This document shows positions 31,740 through 42,447 of a DNA stretch of 64,000 nt, piece by piece. The notes below the pieces were generated by a model that saw only the letters and a list, made by a program, of their open reading frames with translations, ran no database searches and was not told where the DNA came from. Source of the stretch: Bolinopsis microptera (lineage: Eukaryota > Ctenophora > Tentaculata > Lobata > Bolinopsidae). The stretch covers positions 4,319,096-4,383,095 of the forward strand of contig NC_087080.1 in the NCBI RefSeq assembly GCF_026151205.1, written 5' to 3'. Made by a program: the position numbers and the translations under genes. The number at the start of each line of letters is the position of its first letter. The stretch's first letter is position 1.

Positions 31740-33115
31740 TTTTCCGAAGGATTTGTCAAGTTGTGTCGTATCCCATTTCTTGTCCTATGATTCAAAAACT
31801 GAAAATGATTTTTCCATTTATTCGGCGATTTTGACTTCCAATACTTCAAATTGTTCTCATACAATCCTCTGTTTACTGATTAATTGGTCATTTGATAAAA
31901 TATTTGAAAATGGGACAGAATTTGTAAAATATGAATTTTCGTTTTGTTAAGATTTCTGCAGTGAGGTTCCTCCGACCGGAATCAAACTTATAGCACCCCA
32001 ATCGTATCATTTGCCATCTATAGTTGACTGAATAATTGGTTTCGGGTGAGAAATTCAGTCAAAACTGTAAAATTTCGTTCCTGGAAGTTTCATCTTCAAA
32101 AACTGAAAATGGGACAGAGAATGGGACAATATGATTTTTCAATTTTCTTGGGGATTTTGACTTCCAGTGCCTCAATTTGGTTTCAAACCATCATCAATTA
32201 ACTGACTAATTAGTCTCTGAGCAAAAGATCCACCCAATCTGTCAAATTTGTGTTCAGAAAATTTCATATTTGAAAATGGGACAGGATTTGTAAAATATGG
32301 ATTTTCGTTTTGTTAAGATTTCTGCAGTGAAGTTCCTCCGACCGAAATCAAACTTCTAGCACCCCAATCGTGTCATTTGCCATCTATAGTTGACTGACTA
32401 ATTGGTTTTGGGAGACAAATTTAGTCAAAACTGTAAAATTTCGGTCCTGGAAGTTTCATCTTCAAAAACTGAAAATGGGACAGATAATGGGACAATATGA
32501 TTTTTCAATTTTCTTGGGATCTTGACTTCCAGTGCCTCAATTTGGTTTCAAACCATCATCAATTAACTGACTAATTGGTCTCTGAGCAAAAGATCCACCC
32601 AATCTGTCAAATTTGTGTTCAGAAAATTTCATATTTGAAAATGGGACAGAATTTGTTAAGTATGAATTTTCGTTTTGTTAAGATTTCTGCAGTGAGGTTC
32701 CTCCGACCGGAATTAAACTTCTAGCACCCCAATCGTATCATTTGCCATTTAAAGTTGACTGAATAATTGGTTTCGGGTGAGAAATCAAAACTGTAAAATT
32801 TCGGTCCTGGAAGTTTCATCTTCAAAAACTGAAAATGGGACAATATGATTTTTCAATTTTCTTGGGATCTTGACTTCCAGTGCCTCAATTTGGTTTCAAA
32901 CCATCATCAATTAACTGACTAATTGGTCTCTGAGCAAAAGATCCACCCAATCTGTCAAATTTGTGTTCAGAAAATTTCATATCTGAAAATGGGACAGAAT
33001 TTGTAAAGTATGAATTTTCGTTTTGTTAAGATTTCTGCAGTGAGGTTCCTCCGACCGGAATCAAACTTATAGCACCCCAATCGTGTCATTTGCCATGTAT
33101 AGTTGACTGACTAGC
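31740..33115. repeat. about 360-bp satellite, roughly four copies
   Basis: Units marked by GGGACAGAATTTGTAAAATA near 31913, 32277, 32644 and 32992 (spacing 364, 367, 348). Shared landmarks: AGATTTCTGCAGTGAGGTTC, TAGCACCCCAATCGT, TTGACTTCCAGTGCCTCAAT. The last copy is cut at about 33115, within the 3' end of a minus-strand open exon. Confidence 0.88.
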
Positions 33116-33361
33116 TTGAGTTCGTTTGCTAGGCTGAGCTGCGCGCGGCCTCGCTTTCGTGCGTAATGTCTTAATAAGGTAAATCGCGTGTTCCAAATAT
33201 TCCAAATTTTCTTCCATGCGCAATAGATGTTTCAGGACAAGAATCGTAAAGATGTCGCCTAAGTTGGTTGGAACATAATGATAATGCAAATGTAAGATCC
33301 GTGCGGAAATGATCATCGATAAATTATACTGTTCGGCGAACACTACCGAAGAGAGGAGCCC
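33086..33361 (-). CDS. unidentified terminal exon
   Basis: A minus-strand exon after acceptor TTTTTACAG, 91 codons to TGA at 33086. It reads GLLSSVVFAEQYNLSMIISA, YVPTNLGDIFTILVLKHLLR, MEENLEYLEHAIYLIKTLRT and then a basic tail RPRAAQPSKRTQ. Helical, TPR-like composition; family not recognised. The final nine codons and the stop lie in the satellite at 31740-33115, so the native end may have been replaced. Possible upstream exons exist around 33375-33500 (TKLVTPLVCCYEVESQLGHN) and 33590-33700 (DHYKLYTPLLTTLPTCC, donor GTAAGA), but phases do not all agree, so a full model is not offered. Confidence 0.4.
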   Translation of the reverse strand, partial: GLLSSVVFAEQYNLSMIISARILHLHYHYVPTNLGDIFTILVLKHLLRMEENLEYLEHAIYLIKTLRTKARPRAAQPSKRTQASQSTIHGK

Positions 33362-34025
33362 CTGTAAAAATGTTACCATTCATACCATGGTTTGATGGGC
33401 GACACTGTCGCCGCGACAGCTGCATTTCAATTTTGAGATTGTGGCCCAACTGGGATTCCACCTCGTAACAGCAGACCAGGGGAGTGACCAACTTAGTCAC
33501 TGACACATTAATTATTGTATGTAATTGAGTGGGTGACATCTATACAATTCTGAGAATAAACCTTGGCACTCGGGCGACATTTGCACGACATTCTTACAAT
33601 TTTGCTAGAAAATATCTTCGTGCGTCTCGTGAGACAACATGTTGGCAATGTTGTTAACAAGGGAGTATATAATTTATAATGATCCAATACAAGCAGTACA
33701 CTGAAAAGATCGAGTAATTGGTAAAAGAAGAAATGGAGCTTCATCAATCATTGCAAACAATCAATATTTGGTATTTTCGTTAAAAATTAATAAATAAATC
33801 CAACTTTGTCCATGAAATATCTTCTTAAATGAATTTAAGGTAAATTGAAATGACTGGTCAAAATTGTATCATACATAACTAGGAAATTAATGGGAAATGA
33901 CACCGAAGAAATTTGTTGCAAAATATCTCTATGCAGTATTAAGAAACTTTGGCAGTTCATACATAACAATTTAACGGGCCAAATTAGTTCTTTCGATCAA
34001 TCTGGCGCAACAAAAGTTATAACAT

Positions 34026-34456
34026 TCAGTTTGGTTCAGCAAAGCTATTGGAGTCCATCAGCATGTCTAACTTTTCTTGCAAGAAATCCAGCACATCCGC
34101 TATGATAAACAAATGTGTATCGTCTAGGTCTGATATGATGAACCTGAAAAATCGGGGAATTTAGAGACACAATTAGAGACACAATTAGAGACAAAAAACG
34201 AAAAACAAATTGATAGATAGATATGAATTGTTGACTCAATTTGTTTTGATATAAGATAATATTACGATAATAAATTAACTTTATGTTGGATCATACACAT
34301 GATATTGTCAGCATTTTACAGACAATCCCTCAGTTAAAATAAAGATGGTCATATGATTCACCTCTGGCCGACTGCTCCATTTTCATCAATATGCACCAAG
34401 AATTGTTTGACTGCTGCATCACATGTTAACAAAACTCCTTTAGTTACATTTACCAT
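34026..34456 (-). CDS. GTF2H5: TFIIH subunit TTDA/Tfb5
   Basis: Smallest core subunit of TFIIH, needed for nucleotide excision repair. Two minus-strand exons, 34456-34362 and 34143-34026, joined in phase 2, encode 70 aa (human is 71). Exon 1: MVNVTKGVLLTCDAAVKQFL, then VHIDENGAVGQ. Exon 2: FIISDLDDTHLFIIADVLDF, then LQEKLDMLMDSNSFAEPN. This matches the family line [20 protein letters not shown] ... FIIQDIDDTHVFVIAE..LQE..LMDQN along its whole length. The intron (34144-34361) has GTGAAT..TTTTTCAG ends. Both exons are short and were not obvious as open frames. It is the downstream neighbour of the TMEM70-family gene, same strand. Confidence 0.93.
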
Positions 34457-34756
34457 CGCCTGTTCGATTATATGTAAAATTTATGTTTACAGCTAGAGTT
34501 GATAAGGTACATTTTACATGACGTGATAGAGATAAACAAATTAAACATGGATAACAGCTGAAATCTGAGGACTAAGACTAAGATGATCATTTAGTAAAAC
34601 AAAGATACAGTTCAGTGAAAACAAACAACAGTCTCGCATGAACAACGGAGTCAAATGAAACGACATACATTTTAAAGATTAATCTCCATCGCCCATATTA
34701 ACACTTAGAAAATAACAATTTAAATAAATCAAAGAAAACCCTGAAAAAAATCATGT

Positions 34757-35602
34757 CTAAGTCTTAATGGACAAAATATCGCGAGCCAATTTCCCAGTAT
34801 CATGAAGCTGTTTCACTTCCAACAACATGGACAATAAACAAGTCCCAAACACAATCCCGAGGTATAACCGTGCAGGGAGCACAAACCCATCTTTTTGATC
34901 CCGCTGTGAAACACCAGATTTACCACGTTTAGTAGATTGTTCGGATGAGAGAACAGAGATAAGTTCAGCTGTTTCCTCTGCTGTTTCCTTCCAGAATAAA
35001 ACGTACGGAAGGTTCGAAGGACCGGACAGCTTACACAGTTTGCTTTCACGGATGATTTCACATTCTTTAACCGGACAAACAGACTCACATCTCTTACCGA
35101 ACAAGTCTAGATGTGAAACTTTAACAGTTTTGTTAAAACTATTGAACTCCAGTCTGCCGATTATACAGCTGATAAAAGCGGGACAAGAAAGCAAGATAAG
35201 AGTTGCAGTAGATAAGGCAGTACAGAAGTACTGATAGCTGATGTCTGATGTGACCAGTTGGTAAGACATAAGTGATAGGTTTCCAATACTAAGGCCCACC
35301 AAACCAGCATGCGACCCTAATTGTATCGCACGTAATCTTTGCATTGTTAGTGCTGAAAGTTTTGTAACGACAACACTCCGTTTTATTCCAGTTTCCGTTG
35401 AGAATTGTCTGATCCGCCGGGACGTCACGTGATGAAATGATGTTGTCCCGTGGTATGTTGATGAGTCACGTGCACTGGGAGCAAGACATACCGGAGAACA
35501 AGACGCACGTGTAGTTGTAGAAAGAGCACGTGTAGTTGTAGAAAGAGCACGTGTGATGTTTGAATAAATATGCGAGTAACATATTCCACCAATGACCATC
35601 AT
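34757..35602 (-). CDS. TMEM70/TMEM186/TMEM223-family mitochondrial protein
   Basis: 281 aa, intronless. The N-terminal region is Ser/Thr/Arg-rich (ALSTTTRALSTTTR, an in-frame tandem duplication) and resembles a mitochondrial presequence ending near RRIRQFSTE. Two hydrophobic segments follow (about 100-118 SHAGLVGLSIGNLSLMSY and 130-155 FCTALSTATLILLSCPAFIS), then the matrix-type domain GRLEFNSFNKTVKVSHLDLF, GKRCESVCPVKE. A hairpin TM pair followed by a 'TVKVSHLxxFGKR..CPV' segment is the pattern of this complex I/V assembly family, TMEM186 being the closest by memory. An extra C-terminal hydrophobic stretch (LYLGIVFGTCLLSMLLEV) is atypical. Which member it is cannot be settled. Confidence 0.5.
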   Translation of the reverse strand: MMVIGGICYSHIYSNITRALSTTTRALSTTTRASCSPVCLAPSARDSSTYHGTTSFHHVTSRRIRQFSTETGIKRSVVVTKLSALTMQRLRAIQLGSHAGLVGLSIGNLSLMSYQLVTSDISYQYFCTALSTATLILLSCPAFISCIIGRLEFNSFNKTVKVSHLDLFGKRCESVCPVKECEIIRESKLCKLSGPSNLPYVLFWKETAEETAELISVLSSEQSTKRGKSGVSQRDQKDGFVLPARLYLGIVFGTCLLSMLLEVKQLHDTGKLARDILSIKT

Positions 35603-35977
35603 CTTCCCTGCTATGAATTATAGGAATATTAAACCGCTTGATTTTAGCAAGTGCCCTCGACGTCAACCAAATAAAGAAAAATAGCTTTTCAAAGAAGTAA
35701 GGTTTAAAATTTGGGATTAACAATAGAAAAACAATTGAATTTACTACAAATTCATGGCTTAAATTTCTCTTCCATTGAGGGCTGGAATGTATCTATCATA
35801 CCTTCAAAGTCCAAATATTCGTTATTTAAGTTTATCTCAAACAAAACATTCGTAAATTAATATTCAAATGTGTTAAAGTGTATCTGATATCGTCATTTTT
35901 TACTTTCGTCTCGAATCTCGATTACATATTTCAATGCAAAACAGAAGATCTGTGGGAACTCATCCTATATTTCAACC

Positions 35978-36070
35978 ATCATGAAATATCAACATATATC
36001 AACATATATCAACATATATCAACATATATCAACATATATCAACATATATCAACATATATATCAACATATC
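35978..36070. repeat. 10-bp microsatellite (ATATCAACAT)n
   Basis: About eight to nine perfect copies of ATATCAACAT, 20 bp from the stop codon of MED29 on its 3' side. Confidence 0.95.
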
Positions 36071-36088
36071 CCAACACTGAACACAGCC

Positions 36089-39030
36089 TCAACTCCCCAT
36101 ACTCTGATCACTATCATGACTCAGTTCACTCCGGAGTCTGGTAAGGATACCCTCAAGTTCCTTCACTCTGCCGTTGTGCGACTTAGCTAAGCTTTTGTAC
36201 TGGTTGTAGTTCATTTTGGGGTCACATGGCATTATCATGCTGTACTGAGCAAGGATTAGAGCTTGTCTTCTCTGCTTCTGCAACGATAAGATAAGATTAC
36301 TATACGCTTTAAACTTAAATACAAACTGAATTCAGGAAGGTTTTTTGTTTGAGATATGTTATACATACCACTAGACAATATTGCAGATATCAGATGTAAT
36401 GAAACGTAATTATATCTTGAAAACTGTTTCTTTCCCAACTACAAACCTTGTGCCAGATAAATAATAGAATTAAACAACTATTCAAGGTATCTAAGTTTGT
36501 ACTAAGTAATCAGTATCTGTTCTTTGAACAATAATCCAAGTTTTATCTCGTACATACCAGCTCGTAAAGCATAACATCACAATTACATACCAGCTCGTAA
36601 AGCATAGCATCACAATTACATACCAGCTCGTAAAGCATAGCATCTTGATTACATACCAGCTTGTAAAGCATAGCATCACAATTACATACCAGCTCGTATA
36701 GCATAGCATCACAATTACATACCAGCTCGTAAAGCATAGCATCACAATTACATACCAGCTCGTATAGCATAGCATCACAATTACATACCAGCTCGTAAAG
36801 CATAGCATCACAATTACATACCAGCTCGTAAAGCATAGCATCACAATTACATACCAGCTTGTAAAGCATAGCATCACAATTACATACCAGCTCGTAAAGC
36901 ATAGCATCACAATTACATACCAGCTCGTAAAGCATAGCATCACAATTACATACCAGCTCGTAAAGCATAGCATCACAATTACATACCAGCTCGTAAAGCA
37001 TAGCATCACAACTACATACCAGCTCGTAAAGCATAGCATCACAACTACATACCAGCTCGTAAAGCATAGCATCACAATTACATACCAGCTCGTAAAGCAT
37101 AGCATCACAATTACATACCAGCTGGTAAAGCATAGCATCACAATTACATACCAGCTCGTAAAGCATAGCATCACAATTACATACCAGCTCGTAAAGCATA
37201 GCATCACAATTACATACCAGCTCGTAAAGCATAGCATCACAATTACATACCAGCTCGTAAAGCATAGCATCACAATTACATACCAGCTCGTAAAGCATAG
37301 CATCACAATTACATACCAGCTCGTAAAGCATAGCATCACAATTACATACCAGCTCGTAAAGCATAGCATCACAATTACATACCAGCTCGTAAAGCATAGC
37401 ATCACAATTACATACCAGCTCGTAAAGCATAGCATCACAATTATGTGAAAACTCCTCCAAACTCCTCTCGAAAGGAGGCACAGCTACTTCAGGGCCAGGT
37501 TTAGTGGTAACACTGTCTACCGTGGAGTTCTGGGTAAAGTTCACTCCTGCACTCTTCATTAGTGTCTGGGGTAGGGTTATAATTAGAAAGATAATTAGAT
37601 AATTAGAAAGATAATTAGGGGTGTTATAATTAAAAGTTCTCCAAGTTTAGATGAATACCATTTAAAATACTATAAATATTACAAGTATTACAGCACTGCA
37701 CCCTGGTTGTATTCAACAAGAAATCAAGTAACGGGGTATAGATACGTGAAGGAGCTTCAAAAGCTAGCATTATATCGGGGTCGTACCTGCATAGTGCATA
37801 CTGTATCGACAATGCTAATCCTCTCCAGTTCTACACAGTATAAAAGTAAATACTCACGTGTAAGCTAGTTTTAAGAGTGACCATGTTTGGTAAATACTCA
37901 CGTGTAAGCTAGTTTTAAGAGTGTTCATGTTCGGTAAATACTCACGTGTAAGCTAGTTTTAAGAGTGTTCATGTTCGGTAAATACTCACGTGTAAGCTAA
38001 TTTAAGAGTTCCATGTTCGGTAAATACTCACGTGTAAGCTAGTTTTAAGAGTGTCCATGTTTGGTAAATACTCACGTGTAAGCTAGTTTTAAGAGTGTCC
38101 ATGTTTGGTAAATACTCACGTGTAAGCTAGTTTTAAGAGTGTCCATGTTCGGTAAATACTCACGTGTAAGCTAGTTTTAAGAGTGTCCATGTTTGGTAAA
38201 TACTCACGTGTAAGCTAGTTTTAAGAGTGTCCATGTTTGGTAAATACTCACGTGTAAGCTAGTTTTAAGAATGTTCATGTTCGGTAAATACTCACGTGTA
38301 AGCTAGTTTTAAGAGTGTTCATGTTCGGTAAATACTCACTTGTAGGCTAGTTTTAAGAATGTCCATGTTCGGTAAATACTCACGTGTAAGCTAGTTTTAA
38401 GAATGTTCATGTTCGGTAAATACTCACGTGTAAGCTAGTTTTAAGAGTGTTCATGTTCGGTAAATACTCACTTGTAGGCTAGTTTTAAGAATGTCCATGT
38501 TTGGTAAATACTCACGTGTAAGCTAGTTTTAAGAGTGTCCATGTTTGGTAAATACTCACGTGTAAGCTAGTTTTAAGAGTGTCCATGTTTGGTAAATACT
38601 CACGTGTAAGCTAGTTTTAAGAGTGTCCATGTTCGGTAAATACTCACGTGTAAGCTAGTTTTAAGAGTGTCCATGATCGGTAAATACTCACGTGTAGGCT
38701 AGTTTTAAGAGTGTTCATGTTTGGTAAATACTCACGTGTAAGCTAGTTTTAAGAGTGTCCATGTTTGGTAAATACTCACGTGTAAGCTAGTTTTAAGAGT
38801 GTCCATGTTCGGTAAATACTCACGTGTAAGCTAGTTTTAAGAGTGTCCATGTTCGGTAAATATTCACGTGTAAGCTAGTTTTAAGAGTGTCCATGTTTGG
38901 TAAATACTCACGTGTAAGCTAGTTTTAAGAGTGTCCATGTTTGGTAAATACTCACGTGTAAGCTAGTTTTAAGAGTGTCCATGTTTGGTTTCAGTTCAGT
39001 AGAAAGATCCGGTACTTGGGGTTGAGCCAT
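36089..39030 (-). CDS. MED29: Mediator complex subunit 29
   Basis: Tail-module-associated subunit of Mediator (Drosophila Intersex). Three minus-strand exons, all phase 0: 39030-38956 (25 codons, MAQPQVPDLSTELKPNMDTL..), 37565-37416 (50 codons, TLMKSAGVNFTQNSTVDSVT ... PPFERSLEEFSHNCDAMLYE) and 36277-36089 (62 aa and stop, containing NYNQYKSLAKSHNGRVKELE). Together 137 aa. The join LKTSLH|TLMK mirrors family LKESLQTLMK, and FERSLEEF mirrors FDKCLEEF. The protein lacks the Gln/Pro-rich N-terminus of vertebrates. Both introns begin with a tandem array that copies the preceding exon end and its donor. In intron 2 the array is in frame and open, so isoforms with extra 11-residue repeats are possible. 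Confidence 0.82.
36552..37442 (-). repeat. in-frame 33-bp splice-donor minisatellite, MED29 exon 2/intron 2
   Basis: 27 units. On the minus strand each is AATTGTGATGCTATGCTTTA then CGAGCTG|GTATGT, i.e. the last codons of exon 2 (NCDAMLYEL) plus a 5' splice site. The functional exon end is the first unit (37416). The unit is 33 bp with no stop in the exon frame, so each later donor adds exactly VCNCDAMLYEL. Scattered variants (SCDAM, YQL, YKL, NQDAM, NCDVM) show the copies are not all identical. A second frame on the same strand is also open across the array only because 33 is a multiple of three. Confidence 0.93.
37846..38988 (-). repeat. 44-bp splice-donor minisatellite, MED29 exon 1/intron 1
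   Basis: About 26 units. On the minus strand each is CCAAACATGGACACTCTTAA then AACTAGCTTACAC|GTGAGTATTTA: the last 33 bases of exon 1 plus the GTGAGT donor. The exon-proximal copy (38956-38988) is the one preceded by the start codon. 44 is not a multiple of three, and a second-donor product would reach a TGA in the next copy. Variants include TTGTAGGC for GTGTAAGC and one 42-bp unit. Confidence 0.93.
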
Positions 39031-39495
39031 AATTAGCTTTCAGTCTTGCTAAACCTAGTAAAGAATTACATTGATTGAATAGAATAAAAAGTGAATTTAA
39101 TGTGGAATTTGTAATGTGGACAAAATTATATGCCATATTATATTAAGCGATAAATTGTTAAATATACAAAAATTTGAATAGCTTGACAGATCGATCATTG
39201 TCAAAGAATCAGAGGTCAATAAGTTGATATATTATTCAATTTTTCGATATTAATTCATATTTTAGAAAATTCTGGAAATACGCTAGACAAAATTCGACGT
39301 TTAAATAAATCAGCAAACTTATTCAATCAAACTGAAAATGATCTATAAAGTTGATGGAGAATGTTAAGAAAATTAATTACCAAACCCCATTCTAACAATT
39401 GAAAATAGAAAAGGGTAGAAAAGAAACGGAGCAACAAGTATAGACCAAACAAAGTGCAAATATCATAATTTATGTCACTATCCAAATTGTCAATG

Positions 39496-41097
39496 TCATG
39501 AAAATTTCGGATCATCAAAAGCAAGATCAGGTTCAATTAAACCCTTAGTCTGATCTGATTGTTCTTGTTGGACAGCACTGACAACAGTCTCCGGATCAAC
39601 CCACAGACTGTTCTCATCTAGTGAATACACCCACTCCAGACCCTCTGGGACACCCTCCACTGCATCATTGTACGTTAAATCAATGTCATCCAACTTACTT
39701 ATATCCTCTGAATTAGTCAGGAAACTAAGTATTTCAACCGCTTTTTCCTTCAAAAACTCGTGTTTTGAGAGACAGAAGGTGCCAACTGGCAAGGGTTTAT
39801 TGCAGTTTACAATAGTAGTGTTTTTATATTGATTCTGTTCGGAGTAATTTTGGTGTAGTAGCCGGAGAACATCGTTGAGTGCCATGAAGACAGTCATTTT
39901 GTCAGTCACTGACACCACCCCCCTACCTGGTAGAGGTAGTGTTTCTTTAATCTCAGCCAGGGCTTTAATACACCTTATCAATAATGCCGGATCAAGGGTC
40001 TTGCCGATGATCCCTTCAAATAGTTGTGTGGATACTGGTCTCTGGATCTCATCTATATAATCTGTAGGAGTTTCAGTATGGTATCTAACTTGACGTTTCT
40101 GAGGAGCATCTCGAGGAGTTTCACAGACATATGGCAGATTCTGAGATTGGTATTGGGTCACATCTGACTGAGGAGTGGGGAGATGAGGAGAGGGTGTGTT
40201 CTGTAATTCATGAGGATAGAAACTTGACGGTCCCGGGATTGGTTGGTGTGGAGACGGTGCAACCAAGGAATTGTGACTACTGCCGGGTTGTTCTGACCAA
40301 TACTGACCAGGTACAAAACCAGGGACCTGCTTAGGGGGAGAGCTTTCAACTGATGGAAAATGGGATTCATCAGCTGGGTCAAAGCATTTTATGTTGGTAT
40401 TATCAAAAACATTTGGTATTGAGGTTAGAGGACTCTTCAGTCGTATTTTAAAGTTTTCCGTCTCAGTCCCTTTTCCACTATGATGAAGAGATTGACCCTT
40501 AGGACTAGAGCGACTGATTGATGAGGAGGTGCTAGGATTTTTCACTTTAGACGAAGGTTTAAAGTTAGGGAGATATTTGACTTTTGGTGCAGGTAGATCG
40601 TGGAAAGGGGCTAACTGTGACGCTGAAGATAAGATAGGTTGAGTTGATGTGGGAGGTGGTGGCAAACTGGGGCGCTCATTTACGACACTGTTTGGAGAAT
40701 AATGGTCATAATCCTGATTGAATCTTTCTCTGTTTATATTGGGAGGTACAACATTATTCCGGGTGGAATTTTTTCGAGCAGGCTCTTTTTGGGATCTCGT
40801 TCCTCTGTTCTTCATAGCGTCAAATCTGCAAACTCGATTTCCTACATCATGAGAAGATTGCAGTTTTGGCCGTTTAAGTTTGTCTCTAAGATCACGGCCA
40901 GAATTAGCGGGTACCACGGAATTGGCAGATTTTACCTGGTTTTGGGTTTGGTGCAAATTATTGCGCCTGGACGTAAAAGGAGGGGGTCCTGAAAGTGAGT
41001 CTAATCCGTCAGGAATATTAGAGTTGCTGATCAGGGGTACTTTAGAGTTGCAGATCAACAGCCGTTTTTTGCTCATGATCTGGAAGGATTTATTCAT
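39496..41097 (-). CDS. disordered protein C with small C-terminal helical domain
   Basis: 533 codons, intronless, from ATG at 41097 (a second Met, MSKKRLL, at codon 8 may be the true start). Residues 1-350 are basic and Pro/Ser/Gln-rich, predicted disordered. Residues about 355-430 look folded: TQLFEGIIGKTLDPALLIRC, IKALAEIKETLPL, VTDKMTVFMALNDVLRLL. The tail is acidic (WVYSLDENSLWVDPETVV). The folded part aligns by eye with the C-terminal domain of protein A at 44770-46701, also intronless and on the same strand, suggesting divergent paralogues. No known family recognised; the layout would fit a nuclear co-regulator but that is a guess. Confidence 0.7.
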   Translation of the reverse strand: MNKSFQIMSKKRLLICNSKVPLISNSNIPDGLDSLSGPPPFTSRRNNLHQTQNQVKSANSVVPANSGRDLRDKLKRPKLQSSHDVGNRVCRFDAMKNRGTRSQKEPARKNSTRNNVVPPNINRERFNQDYDHYSPNSVVNERPSLPPPPTSTQPILSSASQLAPFHDLPAPKVKYLPNFKPSSKVKNPSTSSSISRSSPKGQSLHHSGKGTETENFKIRLKSPLTSIPNVFDNTNIKCFDPADESHFPSVESSPPKQVPGFVPGQYWSEQPGSSHNSLVAPSPHQPIPGPSSFYPHELQNTPSPHLPTPQSDVTQYQSQNLPYVCETPRDAPQKRQVRYHTETPTDYIDEIQRPVSTQLFEGIIGKTLDPALLIRCIKALAEIKETLPLPGRGVVSVTDKMTVFMALNDVLRLLHQNYSEQNQYKNTTIVNCNKPLPVGTFCLSKHEFLKEKAVEILSFLTNSEDISKLDDIDLTYNDAVEGVPEGLEWVYSLDENSLWVDPETVVSAVQQEQSDQTKGLIEPDLAFDDPKFS

Positions 41098-41623
41098 TTA
41101 CTTCATCATTATAGATCTGGATTATTGAAAACAATTTCAACCAAGATAGTAGATAATGCATGATACGATCAGAGATTTTGCAGGATGTAACTAACATTTT
41201 AATTCAAGGTAGGGGGAGTGTAAAATACAGTATATTTGTTTGCTCAGGTTTTGAGCAAGAATAAGCATGATCATCTAATTAAAAAAAATCAAACAATAAG
41301 ACTAAGAAAGGAAGAGACAAGATCATTTTAAAGGTGACAACTCACAAAATTTAAAAAAATGAATAATAAAAGAAATCAAAATCGAAATCTCATCAATATT
41401 ATTAATATAACACAAATAAGTTCCCTATAATTAACATTAGAAATGTAAACGGGCATCCAGAGTAGTTGTGTCACAGGACCATACTAGCCAACTTTTCAGT
41501 CACAATCGAATATCATTTCCCTGAAAAGAAAGATGCTTCAAAACTGAACTCTGTGGTGAAGATCATATATAAGTAAACAAAGCATTTAAATAATATCAAA
41601 TGAGTTTTAACTATGTTTAAAAC

Positions 41624-42447
41624 TTACTTTAGTTTCTCTTTGTCGAATGTAACGGGTTGCAGTGGATGGTTCTCGGCCAGGAATGCGGTAACCTTGTTCA
41701 TTCCTTTTGGGTATTTGAAGCTTACACTGCATTTCTTATTTGTTCCATTAAATTCCCAAAACTCACATTCACATAGGTTCTGGGGCAAACCTTTCAGACC
41801 AGATTTAGGTTTCTGGAAATAGGTGAATCATTACCGTAATCCAAAAATTTTATAAAATATAAGTTCTTGGACCTTGTTAGAAAAATTCAACACAATATTT
41901 CAAATTGTCATGATATTGTTTTACACTAACCGTAAGATTAACTTTCATGATAACATGGTCAGATTGTCCTGGTTTGGTTTCGTATTTCCTTTTTGGTGGC
42001 TTTGATGGCATACTTTTATTAAGCCACTGATACAACGTAACTCTGTTCTCTGGCCTCACAACAAAGGAAGTTTCCAGATCAGCAGTTAGCAGGGCATGTC
42101 CCCATTTGAACCCTTTGAAGGATATCGGGTTTCCTTTGTCACTTTTTGCTTCAATAGACAGCTGGGATTTGATATCGAATATTTAATTGCCTAGTTGATC
42201 CAGCCGATAGTAATTATATATTGCTTTCACTCGGATAAGATTTTAACATTAAGTTTTTCACTGTTGATAATTGTAATCCCCAACAAACCTTGGCCTTATC
42301 AACGATTCAGAGAATTATCTTCAAAAAAGTTTTGATTTAAGACTACAAAACCTACCCTTTGCATGCATATAACACTCCTGCGATACGTCCTACTGATCCA
42401 ACATGAATAGTATTTACTGTCTACCAAGCGCTTTGACTGCTCCAAAT
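41624..42447 (-). CDS. unknown protein B, three 3' exons
   Basis: Minus-strand exons 42447-42356, 42161-41931 and 41812-41624 (stop TAA at 41624), splice phases consistent, at least 169 aa; the first exon(s) were not found. Sequence landmarks: LEQSKRLVDSKYYSCWISRT, GFKWGHALLTADLETSFVVR, PENRVTLYQWLNKSMPSKPP, LCECEFWEFNGTNKKCSVSF, FLAENHPLQPVTFDKEKLK. It looks like a compact beta-rich domain with conserved-looking Trp/Cys, but I do not recognise the family. Acceptors TTATTTTCAG, AAATCCCAG and ATTTCCAG and donors GTAGGT and GTTAGT are all good. It lies between the paralogous genes A and C on the same strand. Confidence 0.55.

Noticed and set aside
36491-37438. 315-codon frame encoding repeated MLCFTSWYVIV
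   Set aside because: Second frame across the MED29 33-bp array; open only because the unit is a multiple of three with no stop in that frame. No family features or start signal.
37630-37812. Open frame containing YDPDIMLAFE, recalling B-family DNA polymerase
   Set aside because: The resemblance is confined to a few residues. The stretch lies in MED29 intron 1, whose flanking exons join in phase 0 exactly as in the family without it.
37801-37845. A 44-nt micro-exon in MED29 between TGTGTAG and GTACGA
   Set aside because: It would break the phase to exon 2, and LKTSLH|TLMK without it matches MED29.
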